Assembly (NCBI GenBank): GCA_029237735.1
Contig: JAQZBU010000002.1
Location: forward strand, 1-64,000
Direction of reading: 5' to 3'
Length of the DNA: 64,000 bases
From: Ramlibacter sp.
Lineage (GTDB): Bacteria > Pseudomonadota > Gammaproteobacteria > Burkholderiales > Burkholderiaceae_C
Shown here: piece after piece, positions 1 through 7,473 of the stretch
Numbering within the stretch: position 1 is the stretch's first letter
Layout: each line of letters starts with the position of its first letter
Position numbers and translations under genes: made by a program
Notes under the pieces: generated by a model
What the model was told of the DNA's origin: nothing
Seen by the model: the letters and a program-made list of their open reading frames with translations, nothing else
The model's database searches: none

Positions 1-627
1 ACCCACGATGAGCATGAACGCGATGAAGCCGCCAACCTGCGCGAGCGTGATAAGCATGGTGAGCGCCAGGCTCCGGCCCTCGTCATTCGCGGCCGTCCCG
101 CCCAGCGCCGGCGCCAGGGCCGGCAGCAGCACCAGCACCAGGACCATCGCCACGTCCTCGACGACCAGCCACCCAACGGCTATGCGGCCGTTGGCCGAAT
201 CGATGATGCCGCGGCTCTCCAGTGCCTTGAGCAGGACGACCGTGCTGGCCACGGACAATGACAACCCGAACACCAGGGCACTGCCGAGGGACCATCCCCA
301 CCACACGGCTATTCCCCCGCCCATGGCGGTGGCCACGACGATCTGCACCACCGCGCCCGGCAACGCGATCTTGCGAACGTTCAACAAGTCCTGCACGGAG
401 AAGTGCAGCCCGACGCCGAACATCAGCAGCATCACGCCCACCTCCGACAGTTGTGCGGCGATGGCGCCGTCGGCGACGAAGCCGGGGGTGCCAGGGCCAA
501 TCGCCACGCCGGCGAGCAGGTACCCCACGAGCGCGGGCAAGCCCAGCCGTGCGGCAATGAATCCAAGCACGAGGGCCAAGCCGAAGCCGGCGGCAAGCGT
601 GGTGATCAAACTGATGGAATGCGACAT
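1..627 (-). CDS. Monovalent cation:proton antiporter, YbaL/KefB type (3' end outside window)
   Basis: Translation from the ATG ending at 627 gives a strongly hydrophobic N-terminus with repeated membrane segments, including the stretches LVGYLLAGVAIGP and EVGVMLLMFGVGLHFS. These are typical of the CPA2 (Kef/YbaL) Na+/H+ exchanger domain in the inner membrane. Only about 209 residues lie in the window; the rest, normally more membrane segments plus a TrkA-N nucleotide-binding domain, runs off the left edge. No stop is seen. The family exchanges K+ or Na+ for H+; the exact ion cannot be read from this fragment. A second CPA2 gene sits at 15.4-17.3 kb. Confidence 0.85.
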   Translation of the reverse strand, partial: MSHSISLITTLAAGFGLALVLGFIAARLGLPALVGYLLAGVAIGPGTPGFVADGAIAAQLSEVGVMLLMFGVGLHFSVQDLLNVRKIALPGAVVQIVVATAMGGGIAVWWGWSLGSALVFGLSLSVASTVVLLKALESRGIIDSANGRIAVGWLVVEDVAMVLVLVLLPALAPALGGTAANDEGRSLALTMLITLAQVGGFIAFMLIVG

Positions 628-690
628 GGTCCCGAATGGTGTTTCGGAACATTGTCGCGTGGCCGCGCCCGCCGCGGCGAAACCTGTACG

Positions 691-1458
691 CTAATTCTTG
701 GCGACGAGCTGCCGCGCCAGCCGCGCGCCTTCCTGGCTCCAGAACGCCGGGTCCGCCATCTCGATGCGTCGGATCGCGTTGTTCATGTGGCGCGCCGCCG
801 CCTGGCGCGCCTTGGCCACGTCACCGGCCTCGATCGCCATGACAACGGCATGATGCTCGTCGCGCACCTGCGCCGCGAAGTCGGTGCGCCGCGCCTCATT
901 GGCCCGTGTGACGCCTATCGCGCCGCGCATGAACTGCGCCAGGTAATCGAGCGTGCCGATGAGGAAGGGGTTGTGCGCCGCTTCGGCGATGGCCTGGTGA
1001 AACCGCAGGTCTTCCTCGACGCCGTCACCGCCGGCCTTCACCGCCTTGTCCAGCGCCAGCACCGACTGCTTGAGACGCTTCACGTCGGTGGCGGTGCGGC
1101 GTTGCGCGGCCAGCGCGGCCACCTCGGCCTCCAGCGCACGCCGCACCTCGGCCATCTGCACCACGGCTTCGCGCGACTCGGTGTGGCGCGTCTCGAAGTT
1201 GAGCGGCGCATAGGGCGCGCGGGCGCTGACGTACACGCCGCTGCCCTGGCGCGAATCGACCAAGCCCAGGGACTTCAGGCGCGAGACGGCCTCGCGCACC
1301 ACCGTGCGGCTTACCTGGAACTGCTCCACCAGCCGCGCCTCGGCTGGCAATTTTTCCCCGGCGGCCAGGCGGCCAGCGCGGATTTCGGCCGCGAGCTGAT
1401 CGGCGACCTGGTCAGAAAGCCGGGCGCCGCTCGTGACGGGGGAAAACTGGTTTGTCAT
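691..1458 (-). CDS. FadR/GntR-family transcriptional regulator with FCD domain
   Basis: 255 residues. The N-terminal winged helix (about residues 10-75) contains the GntR signature LPAEARLVEQFQVSRTVVRE. The C-terminal half is a helical FCD ligand-binding domain with metal-type histidines (LRFHQAIAEAAHN, DEHHAVVMAI, AARHMNNAI). It probably responds to a small organic acid, but the ligand cannot be inferred. The ATG at 1456-1458 is chosen because an operator-like palindrome overlaps it and the frame upstream of it has no homology. It follows chrA by 62 bases on the same strand; whether it controls chrA or only itself is unclear. Two copies of the FadR-family consensus at its start suggest autoregulation. 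Confidence 0.9.
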   Translation of the reverse strand: MTNQFSPVTSGARLSDQVADQLAAEIRAGRLAAGEKLPAEARLVEQFQVSRTVVREAVSRLKSLGLVDSRQGSGVYVSARAPYAPLNFETRHTESREAVVQMAEVRRALEAEVAALAAQRRTATDVKRLKQSVLALDKAVKAGGDGVEEDLRFHQAIAEAAHNPFLIGTLDYLAQFMRGAIGVTRANEARRTDFAAQVRDEHHAVVMAIEAGDVAKARQAAARHMNNAIRRIEMADPAFWSQEGARLARQLVAKN

Positions 1459-1483
1459 ACAAGAAACATGATTGGTATGACAA
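1452..1483. promoter_or_regulatory. Two FadR-type operator sites at the regulator's start
   Basis: The sequences TTGTCATACAA (1452-1462) and TGGTATGACAA (1473-1483) both fit the TNGTNNNACNA consensus known for FadR-subfamily regulators. Together they form a 9-base inverted repeat (TTGTCATAC/GTATGACAA) with centres 21 bases apart, so both sites face the same side of the helix. The first overlaps the start codon of the adjacent regulator gene, which fits autorepression. This is sequence matching plus family knowledge; binding is inferred. Confidence 0.7.
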
Positions 1484-1520
1484 GGATACAGCTCGCCGCG
1501 CTTTCGCGGCGGGAAATTTC

Positions 1521-2915
1521 CTAGGCCCAGCCCGCGAGGCGCAGCACCAGGCCGGCCAGCGCGCAGCCCGCGATCACGGGGATCACTCCGAGCTTGAATC
1601 GCAACAGCGCCGCCGCCGCCGCCGCGGCGAGCGCAAGCGCCACCCAGTCCACTTGCGCCGACGTGGCGCCGGCCGGCGTGTGCCACGCTATGTGGGCGAG
1701 GAAGAACAGGGCCAGGCTGCCGATTACGCCGACGACGGCGGCGGTCACGCCCGTCAGCGGCGCCGTGAACTTGAGGTTGCCGTGCGTGGCTTCCACCAGC
1801 GGGCCGCCCGCCAGGATGAACAGGAACGACGGCAGGAAGGTGAACCACGTGACCACCGTGGCCGCGAGCGCCGCGCCGAGGAAAAGCATGTCCGGCCCCA
1901 GCACCTGCCGCGCCCATCCGCCGACGAAGCCGACGAACGCGACCACCATGATCAGCGGCCCGGGTGTCGTCTCGCCAAGCGCCAGGCCGTCGATCATCTG
2001 CGGCCCGGTGAGCCATTGGAACTGCTCCACTGCCCCCTGGTACACATAGGGCAGCACGGCGTACGCGCCGCCGAACGTCAGAAGCGCGGCCTTGGTGAAG
2101 AACCAACCCATCTGCGCGAGCGTCCCGTCCCAACCCCGCGCGGCGACGAGCGCGGTCATGGGAAGGAGCCACAGCAGCGCGCCCACCGCGACGATGCCGG
2201 CCAGCCGCATCTTGCGAAAACGTGCATGCCCTGGCGTGGGGGTGTTGTCGTCGATGAGGTACCCGCCGTCCGCGTGCGCCAGGACTTTGCCCGCGGCCGC
2301 ACCGTGCCCTCCGCCGGATGCGAACTGTCCGGGAACGAACTTGCCGCCGATCGCGCCGGCGAGCGCGGCTGCACCGACCACCCAGGGGAACGGCACGTGC
2401 AGAAAGGCGATCGCGACGAAGCTGAGCAGCGAGATCGCCCACAGCAGCGGCACCTTGCGCGGGCTCTTGAGCGTTCGGCTCCCGATGCGCCACACCGCTT
2501 GCAGCACGATGGCAGCCACGGCGGGCTTGATGCCGTAGAACATTCCGGCCACCCAACTCACCTCGCCGAACACGACGTAGACCCAACTCAACGCGATGAG
2601 GATGAACAACGAGGGCAGCACGAACAGCCCGCCCGCCACGATGCCGCCCCAGGTGCGGTGCATCAGCCAGCCGATATAGGTGGCCAGCTGCTGCGCCTCG
2701 GGGCCGGGCAGCAGCATGCAGTAGTTGAGCGCGTGCAGGAAGCGCCGCTCCGAGATCCAGCGCTTCTGCTCCACCAGCTCGCGGTGCATGATCGCGATCT
2801 GCCCGGCCGGGCCGCCGAAGCTGATGAAGCCGAGCTTGAGCCAGAACTTCAGCGCTTCCCCGAACGTGACCTCTCGCGCGGGCGGCTGTACCCCGGTGAC
2901 GGCGGCCGCGGTCAC
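1521..2915 (-). CDS. chrA: Chromate transporter, ChrA (long-chain, two-domain)
   Basis: 464 residues from a GTG at 2913-2915 that overlaps the stop of the upstream chrB-like gene (GTGA), implying translational coupling. An in-frame ATG at 2981 would add 22 residues but would run 70 bases into the upstream gene. The protein has two homologous membrane halves, each with the CHR signature: FWLKLGFISFGGPAGQIA near the N-terminus and FFTKAALLTFGGAYAVLPY in the second half. The family exports chromate (or sulfate analogues) through the inner membrane. Pairing with a ChrB-domain protein supports chromate resistance. Confidence 0.93.
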   Translation of the reverse strand: MTAAAVTGVQPPAREVTFGEALKFWLKLGFISFGGPAGQIAIMHRELVEQKRWISERRFLHALNYCMLLPGPEAQQLATYIGWLMHRTWGGIVAGGLFVLPSLFILIALSWVYVVFGEVSWVAGMFYGIKPAVAAIVLQAVWRIGSRTLKSPRKVPLLWAISLLSFVAIAFLHVPFPWVVGAAALAGAIGGKFVPGQFASGGGHGAAAGKVLAHADGGYLIDDNTPTPGHARFRKMRLAGIVAVGALLWLLPMTALVAARGWDGTLAQMGWFFTKAALLTFGGAYAVLPYVYQGAVEQFQWLTGPQMIDGLALGETTPGPLIMVVAFVGFVGGWARQVLGPDMLFLGAALAATVVTWFTFLPSFLFILAGGPLVEATHGNLKFTAPLTGVTAAVVGVIGSLALFFLAHIAWHTPAGATSAQVDWVALALAAAAAAALLRFKLGVIPVIAGCALAGLVLRLAGWA

Positions 2916-3757
2916 TTGGGCGTTTCTTTCAACAGGTCGGGGTTCCAGCTGTGCGGCTCGCCCTGCGCGCTGCGGCACCACGCGTAGAGCGCGTCGTAAA
3001 GCGGCATAGCCGCTTCGAGCATCGCGTGATCATCGGCCGCGTGCAGCCGCGACAGGCCCAGTGAAAACGCGAGCAAGCCTGCCGATTGGGGCGCCAGGTC
3101 GAGGCGGTCTGTGTCAGCGCCGCGCACGACCCGCGCGAGCGTCAGCAGGGCGGGGTCGGTCAGGTCGAACGCGGCCAGCAAGGTGTCGAAGCTGCACAGT
3201 TCACCCTCGTGCGAGATCGGAGCGCCGGGGATGTCGTACGCGACGGCGCCCAGGCGCTTTGCCTCATCGAACACCTGCGGTGTAGGCACATAGAAGAACT
3301 GCGCCGCCGGGTCGATAAAGCGCCGCACCAGCCACGGGCAGGCGATGCGGTCGATCTTCGGCCGCTCCCGCGTGATCCAGCGCGACGGCGCTTCCCCGGT
3401 GACGCCGAGGTCGGGCCGCTTGCGCACCGTCGGCATGCCGCGCTCAACGAGGCCATCGATGCCGCCCTGCAGGTAGCGGGCGTTCCAGCCGGCCGCGCGA
3501 AGCTCGGCCGCCGCCTGCTCGCCGACCTCCAGGCCGTGGACGCAGTACACGATGACCTCCCCCGGCCCGGCCATGGCGGCGAACCGGGCGACCTCGCTGG
3601 GCGCACAGCGGTGGGCGCGAGGCGCCATACGCTCGCTCTCGGCGAAGCGCTCCTGCCGTCGCACGTCGAGGACGAGTGGCGCGTCGGGCCGGCCCAGCAG
3701 GGCGGTGAACTGTTCAGGGGAAATGGAATGCGAAACGGAAGCGCGAGTGGTGTCCAC
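2912..3757 (-). CDS. Rhodanese-like / ChrB-domain chromate resistance protein
   Basis: 281 residues. An N-terminal rhodanese domain (about residues 10-110) carries the active-site loop YCVHGLEVG with the cysteine present. The C-terminal part (from about residue 130: ITRERPKIDRIACPWLVRRFIDP) matches the ChrB C-terminal domain found next to ChrA transporters. I chose the GTG at 3755-3757 because GGAG lies 8 bases upstream; an ATG at 3802 is in frame but poorly supported. It probably acts in the cytoplasm as a sensor or auxiliary factor for ChrA, which it overlaps by 4 bases. Confidence 0.85.
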   Translation of the reverse strand: MDTTRASVSHSISPEQFTALLGRPDAPLVLDVRRQERFAESERMAPRAHRCAPSEVARFAAMAGPGEVIVYCVHGLEVGEQAAAELRAAGWNARYLQGGIDGLVERGMPTVRKRPDLGVTGEAPSRWITRERPKIDRIACPWLVRRFIDPAAQFFYVPTPQVFDEAKRLGAVAYDIPGAPISHEGELCSFDTLLAAFDLTDPALLTLARVVRGADTDRLDLAPQSAGLLAFSLGLSRLHAADDHAMLEAAMPLYDALYAWCRSAQGEPHSWNPDLLKETPK

Positions 3758-3911
3758 GATGAAAACTCCATGAGTGAAGCTGCCAGCGCTTGGACGGGAC
3801 ACCGTCTATCCGTGAGGAACCGGGAGGCTGTGGTTCCCGGTCCGCAAATCATAGTGCAAGAACCACTGTCTTTCCAAGTGCGGCCGCAGGCCGTTTCGGG
3901 GGTGGACCCAG

Positions 3912-4496
3912 CTATCCCCGCTCGAACTTGAAGACCGCGGTTCCGGCCCGGGCATTGGGCAGGAAGCGCACCTCGCGGCCTTCCTGCAGCCCGTAGCTGT
4001 CGAGGATGGCCAGCCGGTTCTTGGTGGCCAGCACCTCGAAATCCTTGTAAGTGCCGACGCGGATGTTGGGTGTGTCGTACCACTGGTAAGGCAGCCGCTT
4101 GGTCACGGGCATGCGACCGCGCGCGATCGACAGGCGGTTGGGCCAGTGCGCGAAATTGGGGAACGCGACGATGCCCGTGCGGCCCACGCGCGCCGTTTCC
4201 ACCAGCATCGTTTCCGCGTTGCGCAGGTGCTGCAGCGTGTCGATCTGCAGCACGACGTCGAACGAAGCGTCGTCGAACATCGACAGCCCCTCGTCGAGGT
4301 TGAGCTGGATGACGTTGACGCCGCGCTTGACGCAGGCCAGCACGTTGTCATCGGCGATCTCGATGCCGTAACCGCTGCAGCCGCGCTCGCGCTGCAGGAA
4401 GTCGAGCATGGCCCCGTCGCCGCAGCCGAGGTCGAGCACGCGCGAGCCCGGCGGCACGAGCCGCGCGATTGACTGCATGGTAAGGCGGTCGCTCAT
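3912..4496 (-). CDS. metW: Methionine biosynthesis protein MetW
   Basis: 194 residues, a class I SAM-dependent methyltransferase fold. Motif [16 protein letters not shown] is at about residues 19-33, followed by the MetW-typical stretches [11 protein letters not shown] and [13 protein letters not shown]. In beta- and alphaproteobacteria metW follows metX and supports homoserine acylation; its biochemical role is not fully settled. Its ATG overlaps the metX stop (ATGA), so the two are translationally coupled. It therefore shares the SAM-II riboswitch upstream of metX. Confidence 0.95.
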   Translation of the reverse strand: MSDRLTMQSIARLVPPGSRVLDLGCGDGAMLDFLQRERGCSGYGIEIADDNVLACVKRGVNVIQLNLDEGLSMFDDASFDVVLQIDTLQHLRNAETMLVETARVGRTGIVAFPNFAHWPNRLSIARGRMPVTKRLPYQWYDTPNIRVGTYKDFEVLATKNRLAILDSYGLQEGREVRFLPNARAGTAVFKFERG

Positions 4497-5636
4497 GCTT
4501 GCCCCCACCCCTGCCCGCCCCCAGAGGGGGAGGGAGTTTCGGATGCGATTCGGTTGAAGTACGAGCGCACAACGCCCATGTAGCGCGCGTCTTCCAGCAG
4601 GAAGGCGTCGTGGCCGTGCGGCGCGTCGATCTCGGCGTAGCTCACGTCGCGCCGGTTGTCCAGCAGGGCCTTGACGATCTCGCGGCTGCGGCGCGGCGCG
4701 AAGCGCCAGTCGGTGGTGAAGCTCACGAGCAGAAATTTGGCGGTCGCCGCCGCCAGCGCCTTGGCCAGGTTGCCGTCGTGGCGGCGCGCCGGGTCGAAGT
4801 AGTCGAGCGCGCGGGTGATCAGCAGGTAGGTGTTGGCGTCGAAGTACTCGCTGAACTTGTCGCCCTGGTAGCGCAGGTAGCTCTCGGTAGCCGGCATTCG
4901 CCGCGGCGCCGACGGCGCCCCTCAACTCCCGGCCGAACTTCTCGTTCATCACGTCGTCGGAGAGGTACGTGATGTGGCCGATCATGCGTGCGATGCGCAG
5001 GCCGCGCTTCGGGATCATGCCGTGTTCGTAGAAGTGGCCGCCATGGAAATCCGGGTCGGTGACGATCGCGCGGCGTGCGACTTCGTTGAAGGCGATGTTC
5101 TCGGCCGTGAGGTTAGGCGCACTCGCCACCACGACCGCGTGGCGCACGCGCCCGGGGTACTGCAGCGTCCACGACAGTGCCTGCATGCCGCCCAGGCTGC
5201 CGCCCATCACAGCGGCCAGCGTCTGGATGCCGAGGCCATCGAGCAGCCGGGCCTGTGCGTTGACCCAGTCCTCCACCGTCACCACGGGGAAATCGGCGCC
5301 GTACACCTTGCCGGTGTCGGGGTTCGGGTGCATCGGTCCGGTCGAGCCGAAGCACGAGCCGAGGTTGTTGACGCCAATGACGAAGAAACGGTCGGTGTCG
5401 ACCGGCTTGCCTGGGCCGATCATCGTGTCCCACCAGCCTTCGGAGTTCGCCTGCCCCTCGTAGACGCCGGCCACGTGGTGCGAGGCGTTGAGGGCATGGC
5501 AGACCAGCACGGCGTTGCTCTTGTCGGCGTTGAGCGTGCCGTAGGTCTCGTAGGCCAGCAAATAGTCGCGGATCGACGCGCCGCTTTGCAGCGCAAGCGG
5601 CTGGGCAAACGACATCGACGAAGGCGTGACAAACAT
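4493..5636 (-). CDS. metX: Homoserine O-acyltransferase MetX, broken by a frameshift
   Basis: Acylates L-homoserine as the first committed step of methionine synthesis (alpha/beta-hydrolase fold, cytoplasm). The 5' part (start ATG 5634-5636) contains the nucleophile elbow [10 protein letters not shown]. The 3' part, in another frame (from about 4897 to the stop at 4493), contains the Asp and His of the triad in SFTTDWRF and [10 protein letters not shown]. The frames change between about 4900 and 4930. Joining them needs one base fewer (or two more), and the segment usually found there, ending in DVEFxIESYLRYQ, is only partly present. The last 16 or so residues are encoded by a G-rich repeat. 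Either a sequencing or assembly error or a real inactivation; metW remains intact downstream. Confidence 0.85.
4498..4536. repeat. C/G-rich palindromic repeat at the metX 3' end
   Basis: A pyrimidine-rich run with the hairpin core CCCCCAGAGGGGG and the flank GCCCCCACCCCTGCCCG. Short C-rich hairpins of this type are common as intergenic repeats in Burkholderiales. Here it encodes the low-complexity tail of MetX ([11 protein letters not shown]), suggesting it inserted into or extended the gene. A related element lies in minC. Confidence 0.55.
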
Positions 5637-5637
5637 G

Positions 5638-5673
5638 AAAAAAACCCGGCGTCGCTAAAGAGGCGAGGCCGGG
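5638..5673 (-). terminator. Intrinsic terminator of the metX leader
   Basis: Read on the minus strand, CCCGGC pairs with GCCGGG and an inner TCGC pairs with GCGA, closing a 7-base loop. Seven U residues follow directly before the metX ATG. The hairpin includes UCUUUAGC, which is the exact complement of the GCUAAAGA strand of the SAM-II aptamer just upstream. The two structures are therefore mutually exclusive, as expected for a transcriptional attenuator. Confidence 0.85.
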
Positions 5674-5682
5674 TCTTCGGGC

Positions 5683-5742
5683 TTTCGGATCTTTAGCTGA
5701 ATTTATTGAGCGCCCGCAAGCTGTAGCAAATCGGCGCGCCCC
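5683..5742 (-). ncRNA. SAM-II (SAM-alpha) riboswitch upstream of metX
   Basis: On the minus strand the leader carries the conserved SAM-II elements in order: GCGC, GAUUUG, GCUUGC, GCGC, AAUAAAU and AGCUAAAGA. These match the H-type pseudoknot aptamer known upstream of metX and metA genes. Binding of S-adenosylmethionine should lock the GCUAAAGA strand in the pseudoknot and let the downstream terminator form, shutting off metX-metW. The aptamer family is established; the assignment here is by motif reading. Confidence 0.85.
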
Positions 5743-5771
5743 TAGTATACGGGCAGACCCTTGGAGGCACC

Positions 5772-6608
5772 ATGAACGAACTTTATGGATCCGACGCCTA
5801 CGCGCCCGCGGATGTGGCGCTGCGCGTGGCGACAGTCGGCGTGGCGAAGGCGCGGATGGCGACTCTGCCGCTGCTGATGCTGGGCGTGCTCGCCGGCGCG
5901 TTCATCGGCCTGGGCTCGATGCTGTTCGTGATCGTGCGCGCCGACACGACGCTCGGCCTCGCGGCCAGCCAGCTGGTCGGAGGCCTGGTGTTCTCGCTGG
6001 GCCTAATGCTTGTCGTGGTGGCGGGCGCCGAGCTGTTCACCGGGAACAACCTGCTGGCGATGGCCTGGGCAGATGGGCGGATCACATCGGCCGACGTGGC
6101 TCGCAACTGGCTGTTGGTGTGCGCCGCCAATTTCGCGGGCGCCGCGGGCCTCGCGTTGCTGGTGTTCGCGAGCGGCCACACGGCCATGGGCGACGGCGCC
6201 ATCGGCCGAGCGGTGGTCCGCATCGCACTGGCCAAGCAGGGCCTGCCCTGGTGGGAGGCGTTCTTCCGCGGCGTGCTGTGCAACGTGCTGGTCTGCATGG
6301 CGGTGTGGATGGCGATGGCGGGGCGCAGCGTCACGGACAAGGCCATCGCGGTGATCTTCCCGATCACCGCCTTCGTGGCCGCCGGATTCGAGCACAGTAT
6401 CGCCAACATGTACCTCATGCCCCTGGCCATGCTGGTCCAGCAGGGTGGGGCGGCCACCGGGCAGGCAATCGTCACCTGGGGCGGGATGGCCGCCAATCTG
6501 CTGCCGGTGATCGCGGGCAACCTGCTGGGCGGCAGCGTGCTGGTCGGGCTGACGTACCACGTGATCTACCGCCGCGCCGGGAAGCCTGCGGACGGACCGC
6601 GCACCTAG
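5772..6608 (+). CDS. Formate/nitrite transporter (FNT/FocA family)
   Basis: 278 residues with about six membrane segments. The FNT signatures are visible: VAGAELFTGNNLLAMAWADG in the first half and FFRGVLCNVLVCMAVWMA, GFEHSIANMYLMPLAM in the second. The family forms pentameric inner-membrane channels for formate, nitrite or hydrosulfide; which anion is moved here cannot be told. The ATG has GGAGG six bases upstream. The gene is divergent from metX and convergent with the manganese exporter gene, whose stop it overlaps by four bases. Confidence 0.93.
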   Translation: MNELYGSDAYAPADVALRVATVGVAKARMATLPLLMLGVLAGAFIGLGSMLFVIVRADTTLGLAASQLVGGLVFSLGLMLVVVAGAELFTGNNLLAMAWADGRITSADVARNWLLVCAANFAGAAGLALLVFASGHTAMGDGAIGRAVVRIALAKQGLPWWEAFFRGVLCNVLVCMAVWMAMAGRSVTDKAIAVIFPITAFVAAGFEHSIANMYLMPLAMLVQQGGAATGQAIVTWGGMAANLLPVIAGNLLGGSVLVGLTYHVIYRRAGKPADGPRT

Positions 6609-7165
6609 CCCCAGACCAGCGCGGCGACGCCCAGCCCCGCGAAGATGAGCGCCGACACGATGTGCACGATGCGGATCGGCACCAGCCGGGTGATGCGTTC
6701 TCCCAGCCACACCACCGGCACGTTCGCCAGCATCATCCCGAGTGTCGTTCCCATGACGACCGGCAGCCACACGTTGTAGCGCGCCGCCAGCATCACCGTG
6801 GCGATCTGCGTCTTGTCGCCCATCTCGGCAAGGAAGAATGCGACGAGGGTGGTGCCGAACACGCCCAGGCGCAGCGGCTTGTCACCGTCGCCTTCGTCCA
6901 GCTTGTCCGGTATCAGCATCCACGCGGCCATCGCGATGAACGAGCCACCCAGCACCCAGCGCAGGACGTCGGGGCCGAACATGGTGGTCACCCAGGCGCC
7001 GGCGGCCCCGGCCAATGCATGGTTGGCCAGGGTGGCGACGAGGATGCCCCAGACGATCGGCCAGGGCTTGCGAAAGCGCGCGGCGAGGACGAGGGAGAGC
7101 AGCTGCGTCTTGTCGCCCATTTCGGCGAGGGCGACGATGCCGGTGGAGATGAGGAAAGCTTCCAT
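6605..7165 (-). CDS. TMEM165/GDT1 (UPF0016) family protein, probable Mn2+ exporter
   Basis: 186 residues, six predicted membrane segments in two homologous halves, each carrying the family signature E-x-G-D-K-T: ALAEMGDKTQLLSLVLAARF near the N-terminus and FLAEMGDKTQIATVMLAARY in the second half. Bacterial relatives (MneA type) export Mn2+. The start ATG at 7163-7165 is chosen because the homology begins with it; an upstream ATG-initiated extension (7210) lacks conservation and would enter the leader. A yybP-ykoY manganese riboswitch directly upstream strongly supports the substrate. Confidence 0.93.
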   Translation of the reverse strand: MEAFLISTGIVALAEMGDKTQLLSLVLAARFRKPWPIVWGILVATLANHALAGAAGAWVTTMFGPDVLRWVLGGSFIAMAAWMLIPDKLDEGDGDKPLRLGVFGTTLVAFFLAEMGDKTQIATVMLAARYNVWLPVVMGTTLGMMLANVPVVWLGERITRLVPIRIVHIVSALIFAGLGVAALVWG

Positions 7166-7214
7166 GAGTCGGGTCCAGGCCGGCACGAGCACGCATTGAC
7201 CGCACAGCATCCCC

Positions 7215-7343
7215 GGCCAAAAACGGAGGCTGCGCAGTCAAAGGTCTCGCCAAATCCGGAAATCGCTTGCGCCATGGATGAAAGACATCCAAGTGTGTTG
7301 ACGCAAGCCCCTCTCGAAGCTTGAAGGGAGGCTACTCCCCGAT
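7215..7343 (-). ncRNA. yybP-ykoY manganese riboswitch
   Basis: The minus strand reads GGGGAGUAGCC (7340-7330), later CAUGGCGCAAGC, then GGCGAGACCUUUGAC (7251-7237). These are the hallmark loops L1 and L3 of the yybP-ykoY aptamer, which senses Mn2+ and turns on Mn2+ exporters. It lies 50-180 bases upstream of the UPF0016 gene in the right orientation. I could not assign the expression platform with confidence. Confidence 0.88.
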
Positions 7344-7385
7344 GACAGGCCGTCATTGTAGCCCGCCCAGTACGTCGCACGCTTG

Positions 7386-7401
7386 TGGCGCAGTTTTTGC
7401 T
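7386..7401 (+). promoter_or_regulatory. Sigma54-type promoter of the ammonium transporter gene
   Basis: TGGCGCAGTTTTTGCT has the invariant GG and GC dinucleotides separated by exactly 10 bases, as in the -24/-12 consensus TGGCRC-N5-TTGCW. Transcription would start near 7412, about 60 bases before the amt ATG. An inverted repeat TGGTGCGC (7408-7415)/GCGCACCA (7436-7443) lies just downstream. Nitrogen-limited (NtrC/RpoN) expression is usual for amt genes; here it is inferred. Confidence 0.6.
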
Positions 7402-7473
7402 TCATTGTGGTGCGCAAGTCGGCAATCGCCTCCGCGCGCACCAATAACAGGCAATTCATCCAAAGAGGGTCTT

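Noticed and set aside
403-1524. Long open frames antisense to the GntR, chrA, kefB and many other genes
   Set aside because: In GC-rich DNA the complementary strand is often open. These translations are rich in Arg, Ala, His and Gly, lack motifs and fully overlap well-supported genes.
4900-4930. Programmed frameshift in metX
   Set aside because: No slippery heptamer or stimulatory structure is evident, and the conserved residues at the joint are lost, so programmed recoding is unlikely.
7321-7473. Extended N-terminus of the ammonium transporter from 7321
   Set aside because: It would cover the sigma54 promoter and adds non-membrane residues unlike Amt proteins; the ATG at 7474 has a good ribosome binding site.
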